NCBI GenBank assembly: GCA_016178785.1
Contig: JACOSO010000026.1
Span: 62,001-126,000, forward strand
Reading direction: 5' to 3'
DNA: 64,000 bases
Origin: Bacteroidota bacterium
Lineage (GTDB): Bacteria; Bacteroidota; Bacteroidia; Cytophagales; Cyclobacteriaceae
Part shown: positions 31,324 through 40,587 of the stretch, piece after piece
How the letters are laid out: every line of letters starts with the position of its first letter
How positions within the stretch are numbered: position 1 is the stretch's first letter
The notes under the pieces: generated by a model
The model's input: only the letters and a program-made list of their open reading frames with translations
Databases searched by the model: none
What the model was told of the DNA's origin: nothing
Made by a program: the position numbers and the translations under genes

Positions 31324-32574
31324 CTACTTCGGCAAGCTCAACCTGATCAAATTCAAAAGAGCGATTGACGCAGCTTTTATATTTAACATCCGATCAGTGG
31401 AGAGCTGTAGTTTTTTGGTTACGGTATGATGCTTGTCAGAGTAAGCAATCCAAACCATGCCCACAGGTTTTTCGGGGGTTGCTCCACCGGGTCCTGCAAT
31501 GCCACTGGTCGCCACGCCAATGTCGGTATTGAATTTGGCGCGAACGATGTTGGCCATCTCGATAATCGTTGGTTCGCTCACTGCCCCATATTGCTCGAGC
31601 ACTTCAGGTTTTACACCGAGTTGTCTCATTTTGATTTGATAATCATAAGGGATCATACTGCCCAGAAAATAATTGGAACTTCCCGGCACACTTGTAATGA
31701 GATGAGAAACATAACCCCCTGTACAACTCTCTGCGATCGATAGCGAAAGCTTCAATTCCCGAAGCATTCTTCCAACGGCTTCTTGAATTGATTCATCGCT
31801 ATAACTATAAACATACTCACTGATCAATGGAGAAAGTTTTTCAGTGAGGCTTTCGATTTCCTTCTTCAAAACATTCTCCTCTTTTCCCATTCCCGTAAGT
31901 CTTAGTTTTACTTCGCCAATACCTGGCAGGTAAGCCAGTTTGATGTGCGAAGGCAAGGCTTTTTCCCAAGCTGAAATTTTATCAGCAATGATCGATTCAC
32001 CTATTCCTATCGTTCGAATGATCTTGTGGACGATCACAGGCGGCTTGAATTTCTCCTTTAATCGCGGAACGACTTGTTCGGCCATCATTCTTTTCATTTC
32101 GTGAGGTACTCCCGGCATTGACATGAAGATTTTGCCGTTTCGTTCGAACCACATGCCTGGAGCTGTCCCGATCACATTGGTTATTTTCGTGCAACAAACC
32201 GGCAGCATTGCCTGTTGTTTGTTGGTCTCAGTAAGTTCGCGTCCACGGCTTTTAAAAAATGTGGAGAGTTCTTCCAAAGCTTCTGCATGAAGCTTCATTT
32301 CGCAGTTGAAATATTTTGCTAGCAAGGGTTTGGTGAGATCATCGCTGGTTGGCCCAAGACCACCCGTAATTAAAATAATGTCAGCTCTTTTTTCTGCTTC
32401 CGCGAATGCGGTAAGAATTTCTTCTTCAACATCACCTACAGAAGTCTTGCGAATGACTTTGATTCCAACCTTGTCCAGCTCCACACTCATCCATTGCGAA
32501 TTCGTGTCAACAATTTGCCCGTAAAGAATTTCATCACCGATCGTGAGCAGTTCTGCTAAAATGAGTTTCATCAA
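31324..32574 (-). CDS. cinA: CinA-family protein (NMN amidohydrolase)
   Basis: A 416-residue, full-length CinA. The N-terminal MoCF-like domain (about 1-170) carries 'GDEILYGQIVDTNSQW', 'ITGGLGPTSDDLTK' and 'MPGVPHEMKRMM', typical of the COG1058 ADP-ribose pyrophosphatase-like half. The C-terminal domain (about 260-416) has 'SIAESCTGGYVSHLITSVPG' and 'GVATSGIAGPGG', the nicotinamide-nucleotide amidohydrolase half. It recycles NMN to NaMN in NAD metabolism. The double Met start means the true start may be 3 bp later. Confidence 0.94.
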   Translation of the reverse strand: MMKLILAELLTIGDEILYGQIVDTNSQWMSVELDKVGIKVIRKTSVGDVEEEILTAFAEAEKRADIILITGGLGPTSDDLTKPLLAKYFNCEMKLHAEALEELSTFFKSRGRELTETNKQQAMLPVCCTKITNVIGTAPGMWFERNGKIFMSMPGVPHEMKRMMAEQVVPRLKEKFKPPVIVHKIIRTIGIGESIIADKISAWEKALPSHIKLAYLPGIGEVKLRLTGMGKEENVLKKEIESLTEKLSPLISEYVYSYSDESIQEAVGRMLRELKLSLSIAESCTGGYVSHLITSVPGSSNYFLGSMIPYDYQIKMRQLGVKPEVLEQYGAVSEPTIIEMANIVRAKFNTDIGVATSGIAGPGGATPEKPVGMVWIAYSDKHHTVTKKLQLSTDRMLNIKAASIALLNLIRLSLPK

Positions 32575-32714
32575 TTAATATTTTTTGATTTAAGGTAGTG
32601 GAGCCTAACTTATTTTTCATGCTATTAGCCGCAAAATTTCGACTACCTATAAGGTTAGAAATGGAAGGTCCTGACAATACCGGGGCGAAGATAGAAATCA
32701 GATTCTAATATCAA

Positions 32715-33911
32715 CTAATTAAAAGAGCCCTGTAGTGTAGTTGACGAGATTTTAAATAAGCATATTCGTGGGAAGCGGCCTGCAACATAGGTAGTACCGC
32801 ATATGGCCAGACCTCCATCTGCCGTTGATGTCATCGAAGCAATCTCAAAGGGATTTGAAAACCCAAGGTACTTACTACCTGAAAATTTGAAGGAGGTCTT
32901 GTCGTAAGCATAGAGCGCAATTTGCTTTGATTTGGTAGTACTGCCGTAAAGTATATAATTTTTTGTACCGAGGGTCATCAGCACAATTTTTACTTTCGCG
33001 TTGGTTACAAGTTCAGGGAAAGAATTTCCAGGCAAGTCCGTTGCTGAACTCACATTGCTACCATTGATCGTGGCTGAAGGAAGCAAGTAATTATCGCCAA
33101 AGTTGAATGTGGCTACTGAATACGTTCCTCTATCGAGTGGAAGGATAGCACTCATCCCTCCATTGTTTTGCTGACCTTGCACCACTCCCAATGGGTTGCC
33201 CGCTGCTAAATCCGTGAAGACTAAAGAAAACGTGTAGTTATAAAACCCGTTAAAAAAATATTGCCCGTCCGGATTTTTGCCAACTTGAAATGGAAACTGC
33301 CTGCCCGAGCGCACAAAATGGGCAATGATAGGTGCTTCTACATCGCTGCCGGCACCAATGGTATACCCCCTAGATTGAATAATATTTCCGTCAGGGCTGA
33401 GTTTGGACACAACGCTCAATTTATTTGTGTTGTCATAACTCAGTAAAAGAAAATTATTTCCCTCTTGCGAAGCAGCAGCCGGATACGAGGCTCCTATATC
33501 AATTTGGTTGGTAATAGCACCCATAGCATCCAACTCAATCATTTGGGTTTGCAAACCCACGGCTGTCATGCAGAAGAAATAGTACTTTCCGTTCGCCACT
33601 AAAATATTTCCTACCGGGTCAACCAGGTTTTCATCCACTTCCTGGGCAGAAACAAAATTTCCAAAGGGATCGGCTTTCATAATGTAGGTGCCGCTGAAGC
33701 TTGAACTCGTCAGGCTGCGGCCACCTAAAATCAAATATCCTCCATCAGGGGTTTGTACCATGTCAACCGGATAGTAGGAGGCATTGAATTGATTGTTGTC
33801 AAATATCCTGGTGAAATTCGATTTGTCGGCAGCTGGATCTGAATCGTTGGCGCAACGAGTAAATGCAAAAGCAGCAACAATAAATAAAATATGATTCAGG
33901 CTTAATTGCAT
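32715..33911 (-). CDS. Hypothetical lipoprotein with propeller-like repeats
   Basis: A 398-residue protein with a signal ending in the lipobox-like 'FTRC'. The mature part has repeats of roughly 45-60 residues with 'TPDGGYLILGGRS', 'YYFFCM', 'LSPDGNII' and 'TADGGLAICGTTY', like the blades of a beta-propeller. I cannot name the family. It is the last gene of the DUF1800/DUF1501/PorT-like operon, 2 bp after the barrel gene, so it probably acts at the cell surface in the same system. Confidence 0.6.
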   Translation of the reverse strand: MQLSLNHILFIVAAFAFTRCANDSDPAADKSNFTRIFDNNQFNASYYPVDMVQTPDGGYLILGGRSLTSSSFSGTYIMKADPFGNFVSAQEVDENLVDPVGNILVANGKYYFFCMTAVGLQTQMIELDAMGAITNQIDIGASYPAAASQEGNNFLLLSYDNTNKLSVVSKLSPDGNIIQSRGYTIGAGSDVEAPIIAHFVRSGRQFPFQVGKNPDGQYFFNGFYNYTFSLVFTDLAAGNPLGVVQGQQNNGGMSAILPLDRGTYSVATFNFGDNYLLPSATINGSNVSSATDLPGNSFPELVTNAKVKIVLMTLGTKNYILYGSTTKSKQIALYAYDKTSFKFSGSKYLGFSNPFEIASMTSTADGGLAICGTTYVAGRFPRICLFKISSTTLQGSFN

Positions 33912-33913
33912 GA

Positions 33914-34789
33914 TTATTTTTGATCTAACGATTTGAAACTGCTGCTTAGGAAACGCATCGGAAACAACACCCCGGCCGAGATCACTATGTTATTCAATTT
34001 GATATCATCTTGTGCATCGCCAATGCCGGCTAAGCGATCGTTGCTGAAACGATTTTTCACATTCGTGATGTTGGCCATACCGTGCATATACGTTACATCA
34101 AGCGTCAATTTCACATTGCCCATTTGATAACTGCCGCCAATGCCGCCCGTCAGTCCCCAGTAATTGGTAAAAAGATCTTTTGTTCCTACAATCAAGGGCT
34201 GGCTGCTCAGGGTATTCGTTCCGCCCGAAGCAAGATCAACTCCGGAAATGGTTACGGTCTTCAATGCGTTCGTCAAAAAAGAATAATAAATACCTCCATG
34301 AACATAGCCTCTCAGACGGTTACCCACCAAATCGTATTTTGCAATCAACGGTAAATTGACAAAGTCAAGTCCCTGACTTTGAGAATATTTTTGCGTGAGC
34401 GACTGCGATGGAGCCTGAGTGTTGACCCATACCACCTGGTTAGAGTACGTGATAACACTATGGTTAAACGTGGGCTGCGTGCTGATGGATAAATTTCTAA
34501 ATTGAAAAGTAATCTCTACAGTAGCCTGGCTGCCCAAGTCGTGGAAGCTACTGTACGTTTTATTTAGATCGGAAGCAGGGTAATTGGTGGCACTCAGTAC
34601 AGAATACCGTTTGATTGGATCAGCCTGTGAGAGATTGGTACCTCCCTTGAACCCAAGCCAAAATTGCTTTTCCAAAAAAGTATTTTTTGGTTTTTGACCT
34701 CCGTTAAGCTTGAGCGTTTTTCTTTTCCCCTGACTAAAGGCACTCGAGGCAGTAGCAGCAATTAACAGGATCAATAAAAATTTTTTCAT
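33914..34789 (-). CDS. PorT-like outer-membrane beta-barrel protein
   Basis: A 291-residue protein with a signal peptide ending 'SSAFSQG'. The mature part starts 'FWLGFKGGTNLSQ', a signature of the porin-family/PorT-like eight-stranded barrels of Bacteroidota, and continues with 'DLGSQATVEITFQF', 'PLIAKYDL', 'LRGYVHGGIYYSF' and 'LTLDVTYMHGM', each a membrane-strand pattern. A function in transport or in T9SS assembly cannot be told. It is encoded between the lipoprotein and the DUF1501 gene with gaps of 2 and 18 bp. Confidence 0.8.
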   Translation of the reverse strand: MKKFLLILLIAATASSAFSQGKRKTLKLNGGQKPKNTFLEKQFWLGFKGGTNLSQADPIKRYSVLSATNYPASDLNKTYSSFHDLGSQATVEITFQFRNLSISTQPTFNHSVITYSNQVVWVNTQAPSQSLTQKYSQSQGLDFVNLPLIAKYDLVGNRLRGYVHGGIYYSFLTNALKTVTISGVDLASGGTNTLSSQPLIVGTKDLFTNYWGLTGGIGGSYQMGNVKLTLDVTYMHGMANITNVKNRFSNDRLAGIGDAQDDIKLNNIVISAGVLFPMRFLSSSFKSLDQK

Positions 34790-34807
34790 AGCGAAAAGAG
34801 CAATGGA

Positions 34808-36526
34808 CTATCGAACGATCACCAGTTTTTTACTTTCTTTCACGAAACCGGTTTTTAATTGGTAAAAATAAAGTCCTGCAGATAACTCCGTCACACTCGC
34901 TTGCACTTCATGTTTCCCGGCTTCCCGTTGTTCATTCAGCACATTGCTCACCACATTCCCTTTGGCATCCAGCAAATCAAGTTGCACCTGGCTGGTGTTG
35001 TTCGTCAGGAAACTGAAATTGACCAAGTCTTTGGCAGGATTGGGATAACATTCCAACTGCCCAAAACGCGCATTGATAAAACTTTCATTCACACCTGTGA
35101 TCACTTGCTGGGCCAATGGTAAATAATCATAATTGCCCGAGCCTTCTTCCTTGGGTCCGTTGAGAAAATTTTTGAAGAAGATATCATTGTTAATGGTGCT
35201 TTCACTTACCAGCATCCAGTCTTTTAAAATATTGGCATAAATCTGCCGGTAGTCATACTGAATCTCCACATTGTCCTGAGTGAGGTCGGGCACTTTGCCC
35301 ACCATGCCTGGCTGCACTCCAAGCCCAAAAATATAAACTGATCCACCGGTACCATGATCGGTGCCGTAACTTCCGTTGGAATGGATGCGTCTCCCAAATT
35401 CTGATGTGGTCACAGTCAGCACGCGATCTTCTAATCCGCGTGCGCGTAAGTCGGCTTGAAATGCCTGCATGCCTGCAGAGATATGGTACATCAGTGCCGC
35501 ATGCACACCCATGGTAGTGTCATAGTTTTCAACCTGCGATGCGTGCGTATCAAAGCCACCGATCTTTACCAGAAAAACTTTTGTCTTAACCCCTTGACCT
35601 GCCCCGCCACCATCCAGCAACCTTGCAATCAATTGCAGCTGTGACGTGAGTCCATTCTGCAAACTTCCGGCAGGAGCATTAAATGGATATTTTTCCGGAT
35701 AGGTGACGGTGGATGGAGATGATTTTTTATAAACATCGTACAGACGCTGAGCATAATCTTTGGATTTGCCTTCAAGGCCGAGTATCCAGTTTAATTCTTT
35801 TCCATAGGGTGAATTCATCAAAGCTGTTGGAGGATAGCCACGTGGATCAATACCCTGATCTTGAAACCCTTCCAACCCATTTACCAGCGCAGCAAATCCC
35901 TCAGGGTCGCTGATGGAAAGTGAAACAGGAATATTGTTGGATTGGTGAAAAATGAGCGTAACCTCGCTGCCCATTTCAATGGCCAACGGATCAAGCATGT
36001 CTGCGTTGGGAAAATCATCAGGATACAATTTGGGTGCAAACTCTTGCTCCAGGTACCTGCCTACCCAGCCGGAAGAAAAATAATCGTTGAAACTACCGCC
36101 CATGAAATTAATATCACGCCCACGGAAGTGCGAACCATTATTATTTTTGTATGACACGCCTTGTACAATCGCCACCCGACCACGATCATAAAGATCTTTC
36201 GCGCCAATCATATCGGGGTGCAGACCTACCTGGGCATCGGATGCCAATGTGCTATCAAGCATAATCATTTTTCGCAAACTGTTTTTTGCCGGAATAGCAA
36301 TGTTTGCCCTGCGACTATAATATAAGTCGTAATCCTTTACAGGAATCAGGGTATTCAAGCCATCATTGCCGCCCAGCATTTGCAAGATGATCAGCACGCG
36401 ATCGTTTGTGCTTTGGCTAGCCATCCGAGTAAGTGCATTGTCGGCCATGAGTTTCATTGGCACCCCACCTAGCGTGAATGGAATTGCGGCCAGCGACATC
36501 TTTTTTACAAAGTCTCTTCTTCTCAT
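34808..36526 (-). CDS. DUF1501 protein with T9SS C-terminal sorting domain
   Basis: A 572-residue protein. The N-terminus 'MRRRDFVKKMSLAAIPFTLG' is a Tat-like signal. The body is DUF1501 (sulfatase/alkaline-phosphatase-like fold): 'DRVLIILQMLGGNDGLNTL', 'SHFRGRDI', 'GGFDTHASQVENYDT', 'VTTSEFGRRI' and 'GTDHGTGGSVYIFG', with the metal-site Asp/His residues apparently kept. The last 80 or so residues are a type A T9SS sorting domain: 'CYPNPAKDLVNFSF' and the final 'ESKKLVIVR'. So the protein would cross the outer membrane by T9SS and be attached or released at the surface. A Tat-like N-terminus combined with a T9SS tail is notable. It overlaps functionally with DUF1800, encoded 1 bp upstream. 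Confidence 0.88.
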   Translation of the reverse strand: MRRRDFVKKMSLAAIPFTLGGVPMKLMADNALTRMASQSTNDRVLIILQMLGGNDGLNTLIPVKDYDLYYSRRANIAIPAKNSLRKMIMLDSTLASDAQVGLHPDMIGAKDLYDRGRVAIVQGVSYKNNNGSHFRGRDINFMGGSFNDYFSSGWVGRYLEQEFAPKLYPDDFPNADMLDPLAIEMGSEVTLIFHQSNNIPVSLSISDPEGFAALVNGLEGFQDQGIDPRGYPPTALMNSPYGKELNWILGLEGKSKDYAQRLYDVYKKSSPSTVTYPEKYPFNAPAGSLQNGLTSQLQLIARLLDGGGAGQGVKTKVFLVKIGGFDTHASQVENYDTTMGVHAALMYHISAGMQAFQADLRARGLEDRVLTVTTSEFGRRIHSNGSYGTDHGTGGSVYIFGLGVQPGMVGKVPDLTQDNVEIQYDYRQIYANILKDWMLVSESTINNDIFFKNFLNGPKEEGSGNYDYLPLAQQVITGVNESFINARFGQLECYPNPAKDLVNFSFLTNNTSQVQLDLLDAKGNVVSNVLNEQREAGKHEVQASVTELSAGLYFYQLKTGFVKESKKLVIVR

Positions 36527-36527
36527 T

Positions 36528-38285
36528 TTAATAGAGTTGGTACTCGGGTGATTGCATCATGGCATTAAACAAGAATTCCAATTGTCGTTGCACTACTTCC
36601 ATTTCATATCCTGTGCTGTTCCAGCGGAAAGTCCACATGCCCTCTGGGTCGGCATCAATCTGCGGTGACTTCAGGAACGCAGTAAGAAAATAGTTCATGC
36701 GGGCAGCCGTTAGTCCGCTGTTGGCATCCGCTCCTGTCGTATAGGTCAGGTTGTCATTCAATGGCAGCAGGTATTGAGCTAATGCTATGATCAAGTCGCG
36801 AGCATTCGAGGCTATAGCATTTGAAAATTTATTTTTTACAAAACCAACAACATCAATAGACAACATGCCCGTCATTCCCTGGTTTTGCGAGACCAATTGG
36901 TTGATGAATTCGTAGCGTTGCGTAAGGTAATTGGTGGATATCCAACTTCGTTGATAAATAGGCCATTGATGATAGGCCTCGTATCCGGCTACATCGGCCG
37001 GCTCATAAAAATTCAAACCCATAACTTCAAGGGAACGGATCAATTGATTCGTGCTGTTATAAAAAGATTGAGCGGAAGATACAGGGTCAGGCAAAGACAA
37101 ATCAAACATTCTCATTGTGCCTGTTATCAAATCCAAAGGGGATTTAATAATGCCTCCAAAATTGTCATCGTCTGCACCCGTGGCTGCATCATAAAAATGC
37201 TGACTTTGAAAAAGTTCTTCCAACACTGGCTGCAATTTGAATCCGCTGCCAGAAAAAGTAACAGCCATTTGTGAAATTACGGTATCGTCAATTGTTGGGG
37301 TGATATCATGATAAACAAAGAACCTGTAAATTCTCCGGCAAATATTTTTTGCTGTTTCAGGCTGCGCATAAATCATTTCGATCAGTTGACTGATTTCGTC
37401 CAACGCGCTGGCCTGGGTAGCATTCCCACCACTGAGCAAAGCTGCATTGGGTTGTATGATCGTGTTGGTAAAGCGGTCACTGAATTGCTTTACTCCATTG
37501 TCGTGAGATGACGCATTGCCGGTCGACCCTCGCACTACACCTCTTGGCAAATTTGTATCGATGTCGATATTTGAAAACGAAGTGTCAACCTTCCATCCAG
37601 AAAGGACACGTGCTGCTTGCTGCACATCAACTTCCTTGTAGTAATAATAATCGCCCTGGGCGCTTACCGGTGGTACAGAGCCGTCAAGACCCCGGCCAAT
37701 TGAAAATAACTCCATCAATTCGCGGGCATAATTTTCGTTCGGACTTCCATCCACATTGAGTTCCCCGTCCAGCAAACGCAGCATGGCATTATCTACCGTC
37801 ACTTTTTTAGTCAGCTCTTTAAAGTTGAATTTGGCTGGTTGGTTTTTATCAAAGGCAAATAGGCGATAGAGTTGATTTTGAAAATACAACGACCGGCTAT
37901 TATCAATTTTGCTTTGAATGGCCGTGAGCACAGTATGAATAAAAAAAACGATTTTCTCACGCGTGGTATAGGCTAGCGCTAGCGAAGGGTTAATGCCGGT
38001 GCCCAAAACCTGACTGATAAACCAACCTTTAAAAAACTCTTGCAGGTCACCCTCACTGCTATTGGCAGCGGTCACCCCGGAAATTACCCACTCCTTATTA
38101 GTTGCCGGATCAACCGGTAAAACAGGATCTGGTATTGGTTGTTGAAACAGTACAACTACCGCTTGCGCAGCCGTAAGTGCAGAAAAAGAATCGATTTGTT
38201 CTTTCGTGGGACCCACGTTGGCACGGTGCAGCAAATGCGCTGCGCGTTTATAACCGAGTATTCCCGAAAATGGGGCTAAGGGCAT
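36528..38285 (-). CDS. DUF1800 domain protein
   Basis: A 585-residue member of DUF1800, marked by 'AAHLLHRANVGPTKEQID', 'NENYARELMELFSIGRG', 'VQQAARVLSGW', 'HDNGVKQFSD' and 'ICRRIYRFFVYHDI'. It has no obvious signal peptide at the annotated start, which is unusual for its surface-linked partners; an upstream start is not supported by the frame. DUF1800 genes almost always sit next to DUF1501 genes, as here, and the molecular function of both is unknown. It is the first gene of the four-gene operon reading down to 32715. Confidence 0.88.
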   Translation of the reverse strand: MPLAPFSGILGYKRAAHLLHRANVGPTKEQIDSFSALTAAQAVVVLFQQPIPDPVLPVDPATNKEWVISGVTAANSSEGDLQEFFKGWFISQVLGTGINPSLALAYTTREKIVFFIHTVLTAIQSKIDNSRSLYFQNQLYRLFAFDKNQPAKFNFKELTKKVTVDNAMLRLLDGELNVDGSPNENYARELMELFSIGRGLDGSVPPVSAQGDYYYYKEVDVQQAARVLSGWKVDTSFSNIDIDTNLPRGVVRGSTGNASSHDNGVKQFSDRFTNTIIQPNAALLSGGNATQASALDEISQLIEMIYAQPETAKNICRRIYRFFVYHDITPTIDDTVISQMAVTFSGSGFKLQPVLEELFQSQHFYDAATGADDDNFGGIIKSPLDLITGTMRMFDLSLPDPVSSAQSFYNSTNQLIRSLEVMGLNFYEPADVAGYEAYHQWPIYQRSWISTNYLTQRYEFINQLVSQNQGMTGMLSIDVVGFVKNKFSNAIASNARDLIIALAQYLLPLNDNLTYTTGADANSGLTAARMNYFLTAFLKSPQIDADPEGMWTFRWNSTGYEMEVVQRQLEFLFNAMMQSPEYQLY

Positions 38286-38306
38286 AACTCTTGTTGGTGT
38301 TTATTT

Positions 38307-38314
38307 CAAAGTTA
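38307..38314 (-). promoter_or_regulatory. -7 promoter element of the DUF1800/DUF1501 operon
   Basis: TAACTTTG, a full TAnnTTTG match, ends 22 bp upstream of the DUF1800 ATG. The -33 position is poorly matched. The other 200 bp up to 38560 hold no recognisable feature besides AT-rich sequence. Confidence 0.45.
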
Positions 38315-38560
38315 ATCGCGGAATCAAGACGACTATTGTTTTACAAGACGAACCGTTATTTTACACGATGTTCATGCAGTAATAGCTTTAACCACCTATT
38401 CTCGTTTTAGAAATCAAGCATTGCCTAACCTATTCTTTAATTGAAGATTTATTTCAATTCTTTATTGAACAATAAAGAGCTGAGCGCGATGACATCATAC
38501 AATATCAAAAAGGAAATGAACTGAAATTGTTAGTAGATTCGACATAGTTTACAATGTTCT

Positions 38561-39820
38561 ATGAAATTTCCAATTACCCTCGACCGTCAGAAAGAAATTT
38601 ACCTCAACGGATTTGCAGGAATTCCTCCAGTTGTGCCGGTTTCATTTCGCGAACTGGAAGAAGCCGCGCGTAAAAAACTTTCATCACAAGCATACGCTTA
38701 CATCGCTGGTGGAGCGGGCAATGAAGGCACATTGCGTAGCAACACTCAATCCTTTGAAAAATATAAAATCGTACCACGCATGCTGCGCGATGTTAGTCTT
38801 CGTGACACCAGCATTGAACTCTTCGGGCAAAAACTTTCTTCACCGCTTTTGCTTTGTCCAATCGGTGTTTTAGAATTGGCTCATCGGCAAGCGGATGTTG
38901 GTGTGGCCAAAGCTGCTGCTTCCGTAAATGTTCCTTACATTTTTTCCAGCCAGGCTTCGCGATCGATGGAGGAAGTTTCTTCGGTTATGGGTAATACTCC
39001 CCGATGGTTCCAACTGTATTGGAGCAAATCAAATGAGCTCGTAAAAAGTTTTGTTCAACGTGCAGAGAAATGCAATTGCTCCGCCATTGTCGTTACACTT
39101 GATACAACCATGCTTGGCTGGCGCACACGCGACCTCGACATGGCTTACTTGCCTTTTCTCGAAGGAAGAGGAATTGCTCAATATACTTCCGATCCTGTTT
39201 TTCAAGAATTAATGAATGAGGCAGAGCTGCGAGCGAAACGAAAAATCACTTTTCATTCCGTAGTTGGTCTTATACAAATGACAAAAAATTATATTGGTGG
39301 AAATTTCCTTTCAAAGATTGCGTCTGGTCGCCCGATAAAAGCGGTTCAAAAGTTTATCAATATTTATTCCAATCCTGCCCTTACATGGAATGAACTGAAA
39401 TATCTAAGAGAGATCACTAAACTTCCGGTATTGCTCAAAGGAATTCTTCACGCGGATGACGCCCGCAAAGCAATTGACTTCGGAATGGACGGTATAATCG
39501 TTTCTAACCATGGTGGCCGTCAAGTGGACGGAAGCATTAGCACAATTGACGCGCTGCCTTCGGTTGCAGATGCAATTCAAGATAAAATCCCGGTGTTGAT
39601 GGATAGCGGCATCCGGGGAGGTGCAGATATTTTCAAAGCGTTGGCACTTGGCGCGAAAGCCGTTTGCATTGGCAGACCCTATGTTTACGGGCTTGCCGTT
39701 GGGGCTGAACAAGGTGTGAAAGAAGTTTTGCAAAATATGCGCACTGATTTTGAACTAACAATGGGTCTCGCGGGTTGCGCAAGTATCTCTGAGATAACAA
39801 AGAGCAATTTGTCGTTGTGA
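38561..39820 (+). CDS. FMN-dependent alpha-hydroxyacid oxidase/dehydrogenase
   Basis: A 419-residue enzyme of the lactate/glycolate oxidase group. The FMN and substrate motifs are present: 'AYAYIAGGAGNEGTLRSN', the catalytic 'IIVSNHGGRQVDGS' with its His and Arg, 'PVLMDSGIRGGADIFKALAL' and 'CIGRPYVYG', which bind flavin phosphate. The reaction is oxidation of an L-2-hydroxyacid. Which acid, and whether oxygen, a quinone or a monooxygenase route is used, cannot be read here; the insertion near 200-260 resembles lactate 2-monooxygenase-like members. No signal peptide. It lies alone, followed by the DUF4197 gene on the same strand. Confidence 0.9.
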   Translation: MKFPITLDRQKEIYLNGFAGIPPVVPVSFRELEEAARKKLSSQAYAYIAGGAGNEGTLRSNTQSFEKYKIVPRMLRDVSLRDTSIELFGQKLSSPLLLCPIGVLELAHRQADVGVAKAAASVNVPYIFSSQASRSMEEVSSVMGNTPRWFQLYWSKSNELVKSFVQRAEKCNCSAIVVTLDTTMLGWRTRDLDMAYLPFLEGRGIAQYTSDPVFQELMNEAELRAKRKITFHSVVGLIQMTKNYIGGNFLSKIASGRPIKAVQKFINIYSNPALTWNELKYLREITKLPVLLKGILHADDARKAIDFGMDGIIVSNHGGRQVDGSISTIDALPSVADAIQDKIPVLMDSGIRGGADIFKALALGAKAVCIGRPYVYGLAVGAEQGVKEVLQNMRTDFELTMGLAGCASISEITKSNLSL

Positions 39821-39824
39821 TATC

Positions 39825-39852
39825 TTTGGTCTGCTCATTCTTTCTAAATTTG
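39825..39852 (+). promoter_or_regulatory. Candidate promoter of the DUF4197-paaN unit
   Basis: TTTG at 39825-39828, a 16-base spacer and TAAATTTG at 39845-39852. Both elements match the Bacteroidota consensus, although the spacer is slightly shorter than usual. The start codon is 16 bases downstream. Confidence 0.5.
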
Positions 39853-39867
39853 CGCTAATCATTCCCT

Positions 39868-40578
39868 ATGAAAAAAATATTTATCCTTCCAATCCTACTA
39901 TGCTCTTGTACCGCCACGCAAATTACCCAGGCTGTAACCGAGGCTAACAAGATATTAGAAACCCCGCAGCCACTCACAACAGCAGAGGTAAGTGACGGTC
40001 TTAAGCAAGCCCTGATCAACGGTATCAGCAAAGGCTCGGATCTCACTTCTCAAGTGGACGGCTATTTTAAAAATGCTGAAATAAAAATTCCATTCCCGCC
40101 CGATGTAAAAAAAGTGGAAGACCGTTTGCGTCAAATTGGGTTGGGAAGTGAAGTGGACAAATTTGTGATGACTTTAAACAGAGGAGCAGAAGATGCTGCT
40201 AAAGATGCAAAGCCGATTTTCATCGATGCCATTAAATCCATGTCTATTGAAGATGCTTGGGGGATTTTGAAAGGCCAGAATGACGCTGCCACTCAATATT
40301 TAAAGAAGACCACAACCACACAACTCAAAACAAAATTCAGTCCGGTGATTCAGAATTCGCTCGATAAAGTGAGTGCAACAAAATACTATAGCGATTTAGT
40401 AAACACCTACAACAAGATTCCACTGGTGGATAAAGTCAATCCCGATTTGAATTCGTATGCCACAGATCTGGCTATTCACGGTCTGTTCACAATGATCGCG
40501 AAAGAAGAAAAGAATATCAGGCAAGATCCTGTAGCTCGCACAACTGATCTATTGAAAAAAGTTTTTGGTTCTAAATAA
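39868..40578 (+). CDS. DUF4197 lipoprotein
   Basis: A 236-residue protein with a short lipoprotein signal ('LLCSC', cysteine at 14). The mature part matches DUF4197: 'LTTAEVSDGLKQALINGISK', 'YFKNAEIKIPFPPDVKKVED', 'FVMTLNRGAEDAAKDAKPIF' and 'DAWGILKGQNDAATQYLKK' form helices repeated in the family. Function is unknown. It is predicted to sit in the periplasm, anchored by lipid. It lies 9 bp before paaN, so it is probably co-transcribed. Confidence 0.9.
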   Translation: MKKIFILPILLCSCTATQITQAVTEANKILETPQPLTTAEVSDGLKQALINGISKGSDLTSQVDGYFKNAEIKIPFPPDVKKVEDRLRQIGLGSEVDKFVMTLNRGAEDAAKDAKPIFIDAIKSMSIEDAWGILKGQNDAATQYLKKTTTTQLKTKFSPVIQNSLDKVSATKYYSDLVNTYNKIPLVDKVNPDLNSYATDLAIHGLFTMIAKEEKNIRQDPVARTTDLLKKVFGSK

Positions 40579-40587
40579 AATATCAAC

